Positions 17,684-25,447 of a stretch of DNA of 64,000 nt are shown piece by piece. Origin of the DNA: JBAXTZ01 sp037129925 (GTDB lineage Bacteria > Bacillota > Negativicutes > JBAXTZ01). The translations under genes were made by a program, and so were the position numbers. How positions within the stretch are numbered: the first letter of the stretch is position 1; each line of letters starts with the position of its first letter. The notes below the pieces were generated by a model. That model was not told the origin of the DNA and did no database searches. It saw nothing but the letters and a program-made list of their open reading frames with translations. The stretch is from the NCBI GenBank assembly GCA_037129925.1, contig JBAXTZ010000017.1:1-64000 (forward strand), given 5' to 3'.

Positions 17684-17940
17684 CTAAAACCGCTTGAACA
17701 TTCCCGCGATTTTGCCCTGAATATAGACATCGCCCGCGGTTATTTTTAGCTTCGGGTATTTTTTCCTAAACAACGATTCGTTTTGTGATTTCGTGCATCG
17801 TACTATTATCCGGAAACTCCGATAAATTAAATAAAGGCTCTATGTAAACCGGCTCTGATGATCCGCTATTCAACAAATATAGCGCAAACGCTTTCTTGAA
17901 AATGATTTGCAGTTTCAAAATTAATGCAAACGTATTTCAT
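17684..17940 (-). pseudogene. Decayed gene debris (exonuclease-like start, LexA/S24-like end)
   Basis: No intact gene covers the 360-bp gap between the SWIM gene and the repressor, but three frames hold fragments. From ATG 17940, with GAGG upstream, 24 codons resemble the start of DEDDh 3'-5' exonucleases (INFETAN, with the catalytic Asp changed to Asn). A shifted frame continues with FPDNSTMHEIT, like the family's HGIT block, and ends in TAG. A third frame ends at 17684 with GDVYIQGKIAGMFKRF, like the last strand of LexA/S24 repressors. At least two frameshifts or junctions are needed. Assignment rests on short motifs only. Confidence 0.45.
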
Positions 17941-18018
17941 AACAACCTCGTTTTAATAAATTTAACGTGTACTCAATTGGTCGCTATATTTTGTTTCACC
18001 TTTTCACTGGAAACTGAA

Positions 18019-18996
18019 TTATGCGGCACGGGATTTTTGAATTGGCTGAGTTTCCCTCAGCGCCATTATTGATTGGATTGCGTTTTTTTCTTTTTCGGTT
18101 AATAGTTCGCCGCACCAGGTCGCTTCCGGGTCCGCCAGTAAGTCCGCCAATTCGGTGGGCTTTTTTTTATTGTCTGCCCGGAAATCGCTAACACTTACTT
18201 TCAGGTATTCGCCAAGTTTAATTAGCGTTGTGTTATCTGGCACAGATATTCCGCTTTTCCACTTCAAATATTCTTTTTTTTCAACGCCAAAAGCTTTTGT
18301 ATCGATATTATCTCCGAATCCTTCTGGAAGTATATCGGAAAGTTTTTTTGCAAACTCAGCGTATATTTTTTCGCCAGTTATATATTCAATAGGGCATTCG
18401 TATTTTTCAGCTAATAGCCTTATAAGTTTTTCGTCTGGGCTTCTTCCTTTAAATTCAATTGCTTCGATTGTTTCAACGCTTAACCCTAAAAAATCGGCCA
18501 TCTTAGCAGCACTATCCTGACCGGCGTTCTCGCGCAATTCTCGGATTCGAACACCCACTTTATGTAACCCGAAAGGCATATCGGGAATATCAACAAGTAC
18601 AGCCAAGCGTGGTTGAACTCCATACAGCTCATCCCGGGTAACTTTCAGAGTGTCGCATAACTTGCGTTCATCCTCTTTGGACGGCAGCGCTAAGCCGAGG
18701 GCGTATTGTTCGGCGAGCGAGGTTGTTACCCCTGAAGCTCTCGCGAGGTCGGCAATTCCTACCAGCTTGCGGGCTAAAGTTAGGCGTTGGATTGAAGCAC
18801 CGGTTTTTCCATATTGTAGTTCTTCTGCAGGTATACCAAATATAGTGGCAAGAGCGTAAACCGTCGCGGCATCTGGACGGTTTTTTCCGGTTTCCCAACT
18901 TCCCACTGTTTGCTGAGTTACTGAAAGGCGTTCAGCTAATTTAACTTGAGACAGACCTATTTTTTCACGGTGCTCTTTAATTCTTGAACCAATCAC
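18019..18996 (-). CDS. Phage repressor with several tandem XRE-type HTH modules
   Basis: Residues 1-60 form a classic Cro/CI HTH (GLSQVKLAERLSVTQQTV). Three further HTH-like modules follow: about 68-125, 145-205 (SAAKMADFLGLSVETI) and 213-275 (the KAFGVEKKEYLKWKSG block). The 325-residue protein has no S24 autopeptidase domain, so classical RecA-driven self-cleavage is not expected. The GTG at 18996 with AGGTGG eight bases upstream is chosen; the frame opens slightly earlier at 19008. It is divergent from the Cro-like gene across four operator-like repeats and is probably the main lysogeny repressor. Confidence 0.8.
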   Translation of the reverse strand: MIGSRIKEHREKIGLSQVKLAERLSVTQQTVGSWETGKNRPDAATVYALATIFGIPAEELQYGKTGASIQRLTLARKLVGIADLARASGVTTSLAEQYALGLALPSKEDERKLCDTLKVTRDELYGVQPRLAVLVDIPDMPFGLHKVGVRIRELRENAGQDSAAKMADFLGLSVETIEAIEFKGRSPDEKLIRLLAEKYECPIEYITGEKIYAEFAKKLSDILPEGFGDNIDTKAFGVEKKEYLKWKSGISVPDNTTLIKLGEYLKVSVSDFRADNKKKPTELADLLADPEATWCGELLTEKEKNAIQSIMALRETQPIQKSRAA

Positions 18997-19034
18997 AATA
19001 AACACCACCTTTCATTGTTCTATGATTACATTCT

Positions 19035-19135
19035 ACAACAAACTATTGTTTATTTGTTTGAATACAATAAATAATCGTAGAAACATATTGACAACAATAA
19101 AACGTTGTAGTAAACTTTCAACAATTAAACATTGT
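19035..19135. promoter_or_regulatory. Lysogeny switch operators and rightward promoter
   Basis: Four 15-bp dyads of the form ACAAY-N5-RTYGT lie at 19035-19049, 19064-19078, 19094-19108 and 19121-19135. A rightward promoter TTGACA (19088-19093) N17 TAAACT (19111-19116) overlaps the third, and the fourth lies at the transcription start. Repressor and Cro-like protein probably compete for these sites. Confidence 0.7.
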
Positions 19136-19149
19136 AAGGAGGTGGAAAA

Positions 19150-19374
19150 TTGAACAAGCTCGCAGAATTAAGGGCAGATGCGAAAAAGTCACAAGCTCAA
19201 ATTGCGATTGACTTCTCAAAATTCGCAGATGTTGAGATATCGCAGCAGTTGTGGCACTCGTGGGAAAGTGGAAGAACCCTTCCAAAAGCCATAATAATGA
19301 CAAAATTGAAAGAGTTCTTCAAAATGGATAAAGTTGAATCTATTTTTTTTGGAGCTTTCAACAATAAAACGTAG
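19150..19374 (+). CDS. Cro-like XRE-type regulator
   Basis: The 74-residue protein contains an HTH-like region with WHSWESGRTLPKAI, the usual helix-3 and post-HTH signature of XRE proteins. The start is TTG, ten bases after AAGGAGG. It is the first gene of the rightward early operon and faces the repressor, so a Cro role is likely. A fifth operator-like repeat (19361-19375) overlaps its last codons. Confidence 0.75.
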   Translation: MNKLAELRADAKKSQAQIAIDFSKFADVEISQQLWHSWESGRTLPKAIIMTKLKEFFKMDKVESIFFGAFNNKT

Positions 19375-19409
19375 TAAAAGAGAGCAACGTCTAATAGAGG
19401 AGGGAAGAG

Positions 19410-19622
19410 ATGAAAAATTTAGTTTTATACGACGAAAAGGATGAACCGGTTCTGCTCATATCGGGAACGATAAGAAAAGAACCCGAGCAGTCAGCGTTGT
19501 TGGTAGCAAGCATTGATATTTCTTTGGGAACAGTAACACCTATAGAAATTCCGCTTTGCGGGTTAACCAACACGACGGAAATAATTTCTTTTATTTTATC
19601 GAAAAGCGCTCAAGCCTTTTGA
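19410..19622 (+). CDS. Hypothetical early protein (70 aa)
   Basis: ATG 19410 follows GGAGGG. The product is a small acidic, beta-rich protein with no recognisable family. It is the second gene of the early operon, preceded by a degenerate operator-like repeat at 19361. Confidence 0.55.
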   Translation: MKNLVLYDEKDEPVLLISGTIRKEPEQSALLVASIDISLGTVTPIEIPLCGLTNTTEIISFILSKSAQAF

Positions 19623-19624
19623 AA

Positions 19625-19852
19625 TTACAGTGTTACGCCACTGCTGATTTGTTTACGACGGCTCTTTTGGGTTTTCGGAGGGTCGATAACAGTTTGCTCG
19701 GTTTCGGGTACTTGGTTAGCAACTTCCAAGATGTCATTGATCAGGGTTTGATAAAATCGCTTAAACGTCGATGCTGAATATTTGTAAGTTGGATTGGAAT
19801 ATACGCCCGCACAAATAGTTGCTGCTAATTCTGCGGCCTTATCTCTGGTCAT
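19625..19852 (-). CDS. Hypothetical minus-strand protein (75 aa)
   Basis: ATG 19852 has GGAAAGGA six bases upstream. The product has a helical N-terminal half (TRDKAAELAATICAG) and a basic C-terminal tail. It runs against the early operon and ends two bases from the preceding gene. No family recognised; the good ribosome site supports it being real. Confidence 0.5.
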   Translation of the reverse strand: MTRDKAAELAATICAGVYSNPTYKYSASTFKRFYQTLINDILEVANQVPETEQTVIDPPKTQKSRRKQISSGVTL

Positions 19853-19937
19853 TGGTTCCTTTCCGGCTTGAGCGTCGGAAAGATTATATCACGAGGTAAC
19901 AAAAAAAGAGCAATGTCTAAGAGGGGAGGTGCGGAAA

Positions 19938-20120
19938 ATGTACCCAACAATATCCGGGCGCGAAGGTGCGATGTTCGTGGAAATTCGACCAGCGGCGAAT
20001 GAATGTTATGCGATTCTGGAAAAACATAATCTTACTATCGAACAATCAAAAGCAGTATGCCAATATCTCGAAGAGCGTATCAAACATACAGCAAATGAAA
20101 AAAGCCTTAGCTGTAACTAA
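19938..20120 (+). CDS. Hypothetical early protein (60 aa)
   Basis: ATG 19938 lies seven bases after GGGGAGGT; the GTG nine bases earlier in frame is too close to that site. The product is mainly helical, with a LTIEQSKAVCQYLEERIK stretch. Its end overlaps a minus-strand terminator hairpin. No family recognised. Confidence 0.5.
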   Translation: MYPTISGREGAMFVEIRPAANECYAILEKHNLTIEQSKAVCQYLEERIKHTANEKSLSCN

Positions 20121-20124
20121 GGCT
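20097..20124 (-). terminator. Minus-strand terminator
   Basis: Read on the minus strand, AGCCTTAG and CTAAGGCT form a perfect 8-bp stem followed by TTTTTT. It shows that something is transcribed leftward here, most simply the small frame at 20107-20211. Confidence 0.65.
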
Positions 20125-20211
20125 CAAAAAGTCAATTAATCTTTGCTTGTGCAGAGATTCATCGAGTTTCTGTAACAGTTGTTCTTTAGATAAACCTGCC
20201 TTTATTCTCAC
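20107..20211 (-). CDS. Possible leftward micro-gene with atypical start (about 33 aa)
   Basis: A helical peptide frame (SKEQLLQKLDESLHKQRL) ends inside the minus-strand terminator. A very strong AAAGGAGGTGAG site lies at its head. The in-frame GTG at 20211 is inside that site, and the next well-spaced in-frame codon is ATA at 20205, so the start would be non-canonical. It could also be a leader or small RNA. Confidence 0.3.
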   Translation of the reverse strand: MRIKAGLSKEQLLQKLDESLHKQRLIDFLSLSYS

Positions 20212-20268
20212 CTCCTTTCGGAGGTAATTATAACACAACAAAAACAAAGCTATGAAAAGGTGGAACGA

Positions 20269-20520
20269 ATGAAAACCTGTGAATTTAAACCGGCGGAGCT
20301 GCTGAGTGTCAAAGATGTTATGGAGATGACCAAGTTATCCAGGCTATGCGTGTTGAAAATGCTCGGAGAGACGCCGGAGCTTCAGCCATTTAAGTGGATG
20401 AGCCAATACTGGATAACCGTTGCCAACTGGAACGCCTGTATCGAGAAGAAAATGAAAGAAGCAGCGATTAAGAACGTCAAACCTTGTATCCCAAAAGCTT
20501 ATCAATCGAAAATTGCGTAA
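20269..20520 (+). CDS. Small HTH (MerR/excisionase-like) protein
   Basis: The 83-residue protein has an AlpA/MerR-type helix-turn-helix near residues 12-32 (LLSVKDVMEMTKLSRLCVLKML), followed by a charged tail. ATG 20269 follows AAAGGTGG; the upstream in-frame GTG lies inside that site. Candidate excisionase or early regulator. Confidence 0.6.
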   Translation: MKTCEFKPAELLSVKDVMEMTKLSRLCVLKMLGETPELQPFKWMSQYWITVANWNACIEKKMKEAAIKNVKPCIPKAYQSKIA

Positions 20521-20540
20521 GAGAGGAGGTGAGAGCGGCA

Positions 20541-20672
20541 ATGTATAAACTCTACGTCATATTCTGGGCGGCTACTTTTGCGACCTTGGTTTTTATCGAT
20601 GATTTTCTGATGCAAATTATTACGAGCTTTCTCCTTCTAATTTACTTAGTAATGATAAAGCCGCGGCCTTGA
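20541..20672 (+). CDS. Small membrane protein (43 aa)
   Basis: ATG 20541 has AGGAGGTG nine bases upstream. The product is almost wholly hydrophobic, with one or two membrane helices and a basic end. Its 3' end overlaps the convergent gene 20620-21177 by about 50 bases. No family recognised. Confidence 0.5.
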   Translation: MYKLYVIFWAATFATLVFIDDFLMQIITSFLLLIYLVMIKPRP

Positions 20673-21177
20673 AAGCCGGATAGCCTTTTTGGATGTCGTG
20701 TAAACACATATCAATATACGAACAATATTTTTGATATTCCGGGCTGTCGTATTTGAAAGGCACTTCGTTAAGCTTGGTTTTCAAGTAACTTGTAGCGTAT
20801 CCGCTGGGGCGTTCATGATATTGCCGCAAAACTTCGATATCGTTTCTGATTTTTCTGACAAATTTAGTTCTGTACAGTTTTAATTCGTTTTCAGTTTTCT
20901 TTTGTTGGATAATCCGTTCGTTTTCTAATTTTTGGCTTTGCTTGGCTTGCTCTTTACGACGTTCAATACCCAGTAAATCATAGCGAACGCAAACGATCAT
21001 GATTATTGTCGACAACAGGGTGGCAGACAATATCGCCAAACCGTGTCCTTGATACCAGATATAGTCGAGTACTTGGACATGGTAAAAACAACCCAGTCCG
21101 ACTAATGAAGTAAATAGCATTCCGGCAACAGCCTCAAACAAATGTCTGACAATCCAATTAACAACTACTTTTAACAT
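20620..21177 (-). CDS. Membrane protein with C-terminal coiled coil
   Basis: The 185-residue protein has two predicted membrane helices (about residues 15-33 and 46-64), then a strongly charged coiled coil (70-110) and a soluble C-terminal domain. GAGGG lies five bases before the ATG. It is on the opposite strand to the early operon and so may be expressed separately, perhaps in the lysogen. No known family; a superinfection or lysogenic-conversion role is only a guess. Confidence 0.6.
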   Translation of the reverse strand: MLKVVVNWIVRHLFEAVAGMLFTSLVGLGCFYHVQVLDYIWYQGHGLAILSATLLSTIIMIVCVRYDLLGIERRKEQAKQSQKLENERIIQQKKTENELKLYRTKFVRKIRNDIEVLRQYHERPSGYATSYLKTKLNEVPFKYDSPEYQKYCSYIDMCLHDIQKGYPAFKAAALSLLSKLEGESS

Positions 21178-21234
21178 TTAACCCTCACAGTTTTTAACTC
21201 ATTATATCACGGCGTAAGAGAGGAGGTGATTCAA

Positions 21235-21420
21235 ATGACCTACGACGTATTAACGGTAAAAGAAGTATCAGAAATATTGAAAATATCATTGCCCTCAACT
21301 TACACATTGTTCAAGCGTCGGGACTTCCCAGCGGTATCTTGTGCCGCGCGAAATGCGTTGAGGGTAAACCGGGAAGCATTCGACAAATGGCTTAGCGGAG
21401 AAAATAAGAAGAGGTATTGA
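21235..21420 (+). CDS. Excisionase-like HTH protein
   Basis: The 61-residue protein is a small winged-helix MerR/Xis-like domain: LTVKEVSEILKISLPSTYTLFKRRDFPAV and a closing REAFDKWLSG. ATG 21235 follows AGGAGGTG; the frame's upstream start lies inside that site. Likely a DNA-binding early regulator or excisionase. Confidence 0.7.
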   Translation: MTYDVLTVKEVSEILKISLPSTYTLFKRRDFPAVSCAARNALRVNREAFDKWLSGENKKRY

Positions 21421-21424
21421 TATC

Positions 21425-21670
21425 ATGAACACCAAAAAAAATAACGCCGTGCTATCAACACGGCGCTCAAGAAAAACCACAACCAAGCGGACTTCTCGCG
21501 CGTATTATAGCACGTTAAAGCGTTATCTTGCAATAGTTTGTGCGCTGGCGGTATTAATGGCGCTCATGGGCGCTGCCAGTCAGACCGATTACGAAGCTAC
21601 AGTAAAGTATGAGCGCGCGAAATCGCTGTATTATCAGCCCGGACGCGTGATGGTTGAAATTCAAAAATAA
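21425..21670 (+). CDS. Small basic membrane protein (81 aa)
   Basis: A Lys/Arg/Thr-rich head (residues 1-33) precedes one membrane helix (about 34-52) and a short polar tail. The GAGG site is 11 bases from the ATG. It follows the HTH gene after three bases, suggesting translational coupling. No family recognised. Confidence 0.5.
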   Translation: MNTKKNNAVLSTRRSRKTTTKRTSRAYYSTLKRYLAIVCALAVLMALMGAASQTDYEATVKYERAKSLYYQPGRVMVEIQK

Positions 21671-21696
21671 GTATCAAATAACAAATAGGAGGAAAG

Positions 21697-22008
21697 ATGG
21701 AAACTACAGAATTGCTGACATTATCAACGATTGGCGGAGGTGAACTTGACGAACGATTCAGAGCTTTAATCCCGGCTATCATGGCGCAGTTAAAGCACGA
21801 TCAGAAAGCGTCAATTTCAATTTCGATTGATTTCAGGCGTATTCAGGACCTTGCGACAATGGTTTCGACGACTTTTCGCATCACTCCGAAATATCCAGCA
21901 TTAAAGAAAGTCAGTCTCTGCCAAGTTACTGGCGACAACAATCTCAAGACGGAAAAAGCGCAGCCTAAACCTGAAAAAATCTCGTTATTTGAAAGGACTG
22001 GTGAATAA
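21697..22008 (+). CDS. Hypothetical phage protein (103 aa)
   Basis: GGAGG precedes the ATG. The product has a central alternating hydrophobic strand pattern (SISISIDFRRI) and a charged C-terminus. It lies directly before the DUF2303 gene and is probably co-translated. No confident family. Confidence 0.55.
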   Translation: METTELLTLSTIGGGELDERFRALIPAIMAQLKHDQKASISISIDFRRIQDLATMVSTTFRITPKYPALKKVSLCQVTGDNNLKTEKAQPKPEKISLFERTGE

Positions 22009-22010
22009 TT

Positions 22011-22730
22011 TTGGAAAAAGAACTTAACATAAACGTCTCAGCAATCGGCAATGAACTGGCGATCAGGCACGGCGACGCAGCGCCGGTATTTGTCTATGAA
22101 GGATTCAATCGCCTCGTTCACTCTGTGCAAAGTTTCATTGATTTAGTCAAAGCAAAATGCGGCACCGCTCACTGCATCATAAATTACAACGAAAATTTTA
22201 TTTCAGCGTTGGCTGATGACACCGTAATCGACCGCAATCAGGACTATATTTTCTATAATTTTTTTTTTTCGAACCAGTTTGACGAATTCAAGCAAGTATT
22301 TGAACGTCAGATAAATCAAAAGAGTTTTATTGATTTTCTCAAACGACGTGAGCCAGGGGAAATAATGGACCTCGAATCATTGCTGGCCGCGATTCAAAAT
22401 TTCCGCTACGTTACCAACATCGCCGGGGACTTCTCTTACGATGACAATAACAATTACACGTTCATGGTGAAAATCGGCGATGCGGAAAGTACCGTTAAAA
22501 TCCCGCAATATATATCGGCTAATCTGGAAGTTTACAATGATTCAAAGTTCTTTCAGTCGATTGAAATCGAGGTTGAGGTTGTAAAACCTCGCTCAGAGAG
22601 CGAACGACTGGCGTTCACCCTTAAATGCCCTAAATTGAGCAAATATCTCCGTGAGGCTATGCTGCACGAGGTTGAGATTATGAAGAATAATCTCGATGGC
22701 TATTTAATTGTGGCCGGGCAGTGGCAGTAG
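22011..22730 (+). CDS. DUF2303 (YfdQ-like) phage protein
   Basis: The 239-residue protein fits the DUF2303 family found in the early or replication region of many prophages. It has an IDFLKRREPGEIMDLESLL block (near 105-125), a YTFMVKIGDAESTVKIPQYI block, and a C-terminal FTLKCPKLSKYLREAM block. The function is unknown; a role with DNA replication or recombination is inferred from position. The start is TTG, two bases after the previous stop. Confidence 0.7.
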   Translation: MEKELNINVSAIGNELAIRHGDAAPVFVYEGFNRLVHSVQSFIDLVKAKCGTAHCIINYNENFISALADDTVIDRNQDYIFYNFFFSNQFDEFKQVFERQINQKSFIDFLKRREPGEIMDLESLLAAIQNFRYVTNIAGDFSYDDNNNYTFMVKIGDAESTVKIPQYISANLEVYNDSKFFQSIEIEVEVVKPRSESERLAFTLKCPKLSKYLREAMLHEVEIMKNNLDGYLIVAGQWQ

Positions 22731-22781
22731 TTTTATTAAACAACTGGAGGCGATCTTAACCGGTCGCCGCAGGGAGAATTT

Positions 22782-23633
22782 ATGGCAGATAATAAAAAAT
22801 ACTACTATCTCAAACTTAAAGAAACTTTTTTCGACAGCGATGAAATGAAAATGCTCGAAGCTGGCGAAAATGGATATATTTATTTGACGCTTTATTTAAA
22901 AATGTGTCTCATATCTCTCAAATTTAGCGGCGAACTTTTATTTCGCGAGGGTCTGCCCTATGACGCAAAAATGTTGAGTGTTATCACCAGAATTACTTTG
23001 GACAATGTTAAAATTGGTTTAAAAGTTTTAGAAAATTTTGGATTAATTGAACGATTTAGTTCTGGCGCTATTTGCATAATGGATATAGAAAAGCTTATTG
23101 GCAAAAGTAGCACCGAGGCAGAAAGAGTAAAGAATTATCGCGATAATATCAGCTTAAAAAAGCGCGAACAAATTGAGTACGGCGAGCGTACAAATGTACA
23201 CGAATCTCACAACAAATGCAACGAAAATGAACACCAGAGATTAGAGATTAGAGATAAGAGATTAGAGATAAGAGAAGAAGAAGAAAAAGAAGAAGAAAAA
23301 ACGGTCATCGACATCGACCAAAATCAAATAAAAAACATCTATAAGATTTTTCAAAGCAACATCCAATCGCTGACACCGATAATCGCAGAAAAACTAGAAG
23401 ATGATATTAATAATTTCAGCGAAACATGGGTTTGCAAGGCGATAGAAGTAGCTGCAGAGCGGGGGAAACGCTCATACGCATATATTAACGGCGTGTTGAA
23501 CGGCTGGCGCACTGATGGATTTGATATCAGGGGCGAGCCGTGGGCAAAACAACAGCGGAAAAATAAAAAAGCCGGTGATCCTTTTGCAGAGGCGATTGCC
23601 GAACTTGAGGCGGAAGGGAAAATTGAAAAGTGA
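22782..23633 (+). CDS. Phage replisome organiser / DnaD domain protein
   Basis: Residues 1-125 match the phage replisome-organiser N-terminal winged helix (YYYLKLKETFFDSDEMKMLE). Residues 185-255 match the DnaD C-terminal domain, ending with AYINGVLNGW. The protein would bind the phage origin and help load the helicase. A hydrophilic Glu/Lys/Arg linker (near 148-180) is encoded by a DNA tandem repeat of AGATTAGAG/AGATAAGAG units at 23237-23275, which may vary in copy number. GGGAG lies before the ATG. The partner gene at 23630 follows in overlap. Confidence 0.85.
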   Translation: MADNKKYYYLKLKETFFDSDEMKMLEAGENGYIYLTLYLKMCLISLKFSGELLFREGLPYDAKMLSVITRITLDNVKIGLKVLENFGLIERFSSGAICIMDIEKLIGKSSTEAERVKNYRDNISLKKREQIEYGERTNVHESHNKCNENEHQRLEIRDKRLEIREEEEKEEEKTVIDIDQNQIKNIYKIFQSNIQSLTPIIAEKLEDDINNFSETWVCKAIEVAAERGKRSYAYINGVLNGWRTDGFDIRGEPWAKQQRKNKKAGDPFAEAIAELEAEGKIEK

Positions 23634-24109
23634 AACCAAATACGCTCACAACTTGTTTAGAAATTGCATATCGTAATTGGTCAGTTTTTCAACCGGACAA
23701 AAAAGAAGTTTTTAAAGATTGGTGGAAAAGGTTTAGCACAACTGATGATGAGTTATTTGAATCGGCATTTGAAAGGCTTTTGGATTCATGCGATAAATTT
23801 CCGACATTTGCAGCAATGTCTTTTGCAATTACTGAAAAGCGGCGTGGTTTACAAAAATTGGAAAGCCAACCAAACGGTATATTTAGTCTCGAATACGGAA
23901 AAACCTGCGCAGAAGCATATAAAGGGCTTTCCGGTAAAGTATTTGCGAAGGAAATTACAGCGGATGAAGCTTGTTATGAAGGTAACAAAAAATTACAGAA
24001 ATTATGTCAGGAGCGCGGTTTGCTTAGTGAATACAAATACGATCAGGAGCGGCAGAGTAAAGATCATCCACGGGAATATCGAGGTTGCTATGTGTATGGA
24101 AATTATTAA
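23630..24109 (+). CDS. Candidate helicase-loader-like replication protein
   Basis: GTG 23630 overlaps the previous stop (GTGA), implying coupling to the DnaD protein. The first 65 residues resemble the N-terminal fold of G39P-type helicase loader/inhibitors: FKDWWKRFSTTDDELFESAFERLLD and then FPTFAAM. The rest is charged and unassigned. In Bacillota phages this position, after the organiser, often holds the helicase loader. Moderate support only. Confidence 0.55.
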   Translation: MKPNTLTTCLEIAYRNWSVFQPDKKEVFKDWWKRFSTTDDELFESAFERLLDSCDKFPTFAAMSFAITEKRRGLQKLESQPNGIFSLEYGKTCAEAYKGLSGKVFAKEITADEACYEGNKKLQKLCQERGLLSEYKYDQERQSKDHPREYRGCYVYGNY

Positions 24110-24154
24110 CATCTGCGACATACCTGACGAGTTCAAGGAATTAGAGGGGGCATT

Positions 24155-24328
24155 ATGCAGATAGTCGGTTGCAAACTGCACGATTGCAAACATAACAAGT
24201 GGACGACGCGTCATAAAACTGCCGATTTATGCAATAATTCCCGGTCGATTGAGCTGATTGACGTCGTGGAAATTGATGGCAAAAAGTATTTTAGATGCGA
24301 CGAATATCAGCCAGAGGAGAAGCGATGA
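24155..24328 (+). CDS. Cys-containing microprotein (57 aa)
   Basis: ATG 24155 follows AGAGGGGG. The product has four to five Cys and several His spaced like a small zinc-binding fold (CKLHDCKH ... LC ... RCDEY). Its stop overlaps the next start (ATGA). It is the first of a run of Cys-rich microproteins between the replication and packaging genes. No family recognised. Confidence 0.5.
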   Translation: MQIVGCKLHDCKHNKWTTRHKTADLCNNSRSIELIDVVEIDGKKYFRCDEYQPEEKR

Positions 24329-24435
24329 ACTGCGGCGACGAGAGCTGCCAAGGGTGCTGTTGGCTGACCCATGAAGGTTGTTTGGCACTGAAACTAGGGA
24401 TTGAGATTGAAAAACCGCCAGTGCGGGAGGTGTGA
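24325..24435 (+). CDS. Cys-rich microprotein (36 aa)
   Basis: This 36-residue frame overlaps its neighbours by ATGA at the start and by one base at the end. It has five Cys in the first 20 residues (CGDESCQGCCW ... GC), suggesting a metal site. GAGGAG lies before the ATG. Function unknown. Confidence 0.5.
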   Translation: MNCGDESCQGCCWLTHEGCLALKLGIEIEKPPVREV

Positions 24436-25244
24436 TGAGTGTAGCAAGCGGTCGGGCGGTCGTTAAATACCCCGGCGCTAAATGGCGTATCGCCGACTGG
24501 ATAATCAGTAAGATGCCGCAGCACAAAAGTTATCTCGAACCATTTTTCGGCAGTGGGGCGATATTCTTCAAAAAATCTCCTGCACCGATTGAAACGATAA
24601 ACGATATTGACAGCGAGATATATAACCTTTTTACGACGATCAGAAATTATCCGGAAGAACTTTGCCGGCAAATTGAAATGACACCGTTTTCGCGACAAGA
24701 GTATTTCGCAGCATTTAATCCGGGGGGCGATGAAATTGAGCGAGCGCGTAAGTATTTGGTCAAGTGCTGGCAAGGTCACGGCTTTCGAATTTGTTACAAG
24801 AGCGGTTGGAAAAATGATATCGCTGGCCGCGAGAAAGCGTATGCCGTCAAATATTAGAATCAGCTCCCTGGGTGGATAATGGACATTATCGCCAGGCTAA
24901 AAGAGGCGCAGATTGAAAACAAGCCAGCGGTAGAACTCATAAAGCGGTTTAATCGTCCGGAAGTTTTAATTTACGCGGATCCGCCATATTTGCTCACTAC
25001 CAGAAAAATGAAAAAGCAGTACGAAAACGAAATGACCGACCAAGATCATTGCCAATTGCTTGAAACACTGATTGACCACAAGGGCACGGTGTTACTGTCC
25101 GGATACGACAGCGAGTTATACCGTGATTATCTCAAAGGTTGGCAAGAGTACACGAAGGAAACGACAGCTGAAAAGGGTCTGGCCATAACTGAAAATCTTT
25201 GGATTAAGACAACGGCAAATATGCAAATGGGGTTGTGGGGATGA
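24435..25244 (+). pseudogene. D12-class adenine-N6 DNA methyltransferase interrupted by in-frame TAG
   Basis: Two halves in the same frame together make a full Dam-like D12 enzyme of about 269 codons. The N-terminal KYPGAKWRIADWI SAM-binding motif and PFFGSGAIFF lie before a TAG at 24855-24857. RLKEAQIEN and the catalytic DPPY motif (in YADPPYLL) lie after it. The family normally has Trp just before the N-LP segment at that place, so TGG to TAG is the simplest change. It would methylate adenine to protect phage DNA or mark it. The second half has its own ATG (24879) but no good ribosome site. Either a recent nonsense mutation or suppressed read-through. Confidence 0.8.
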
Positions 25245-25447
25245 AATTTATAGTGTTGAACAAAAAAACAGGAAATCCATTCAAGTGCAATAATTGCGAC
25301 CACGTTGGTGGTCAGGGATATACCAATATTCCTGCCTGTTGGTATAAAGGTGAAAGGAAGTCGTTGGATGAATATATAACACCAAAAGGCATCATGACGC
25401 CTGCTTGGTGTCCGTTGATACCAAAAGGAGTTCAATGCGAGAAATAA
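25241..25447 (+). CDS. Zinc-finger-like small protein (68 aa)
   Basis: ATG 25241 overlaps the methylase stop. Cys pairs in CNNCDH and the later PACWY and PAWCPL segments suggest a zinc ribbon. It overlaps the start of the cytosine methylase gene by 13 bases. Similar CxxC...GWCP proteins recur at 27279. Function unknown. Confidence 0.55.
   Translation: MKFIVLNKKTGNPFKCNNCDHVGGQGYTNIPACWYKGERKSLDEYITPKGIMTPAWCPLIPKGVQCEK

Noticed and set aside
23237..23275. Short direct repeats that could be read as a mini CRISPR array
   Set aside because: Units are contiguous, about 9-10 nt, with no spacers, and are inside the replisome organiser gene.
24089..24166. 24-codon frame after the helicase-loader-like gene
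   Set aside because: Very short, no ribosome site, and overlaps the better supported gene at 24155.
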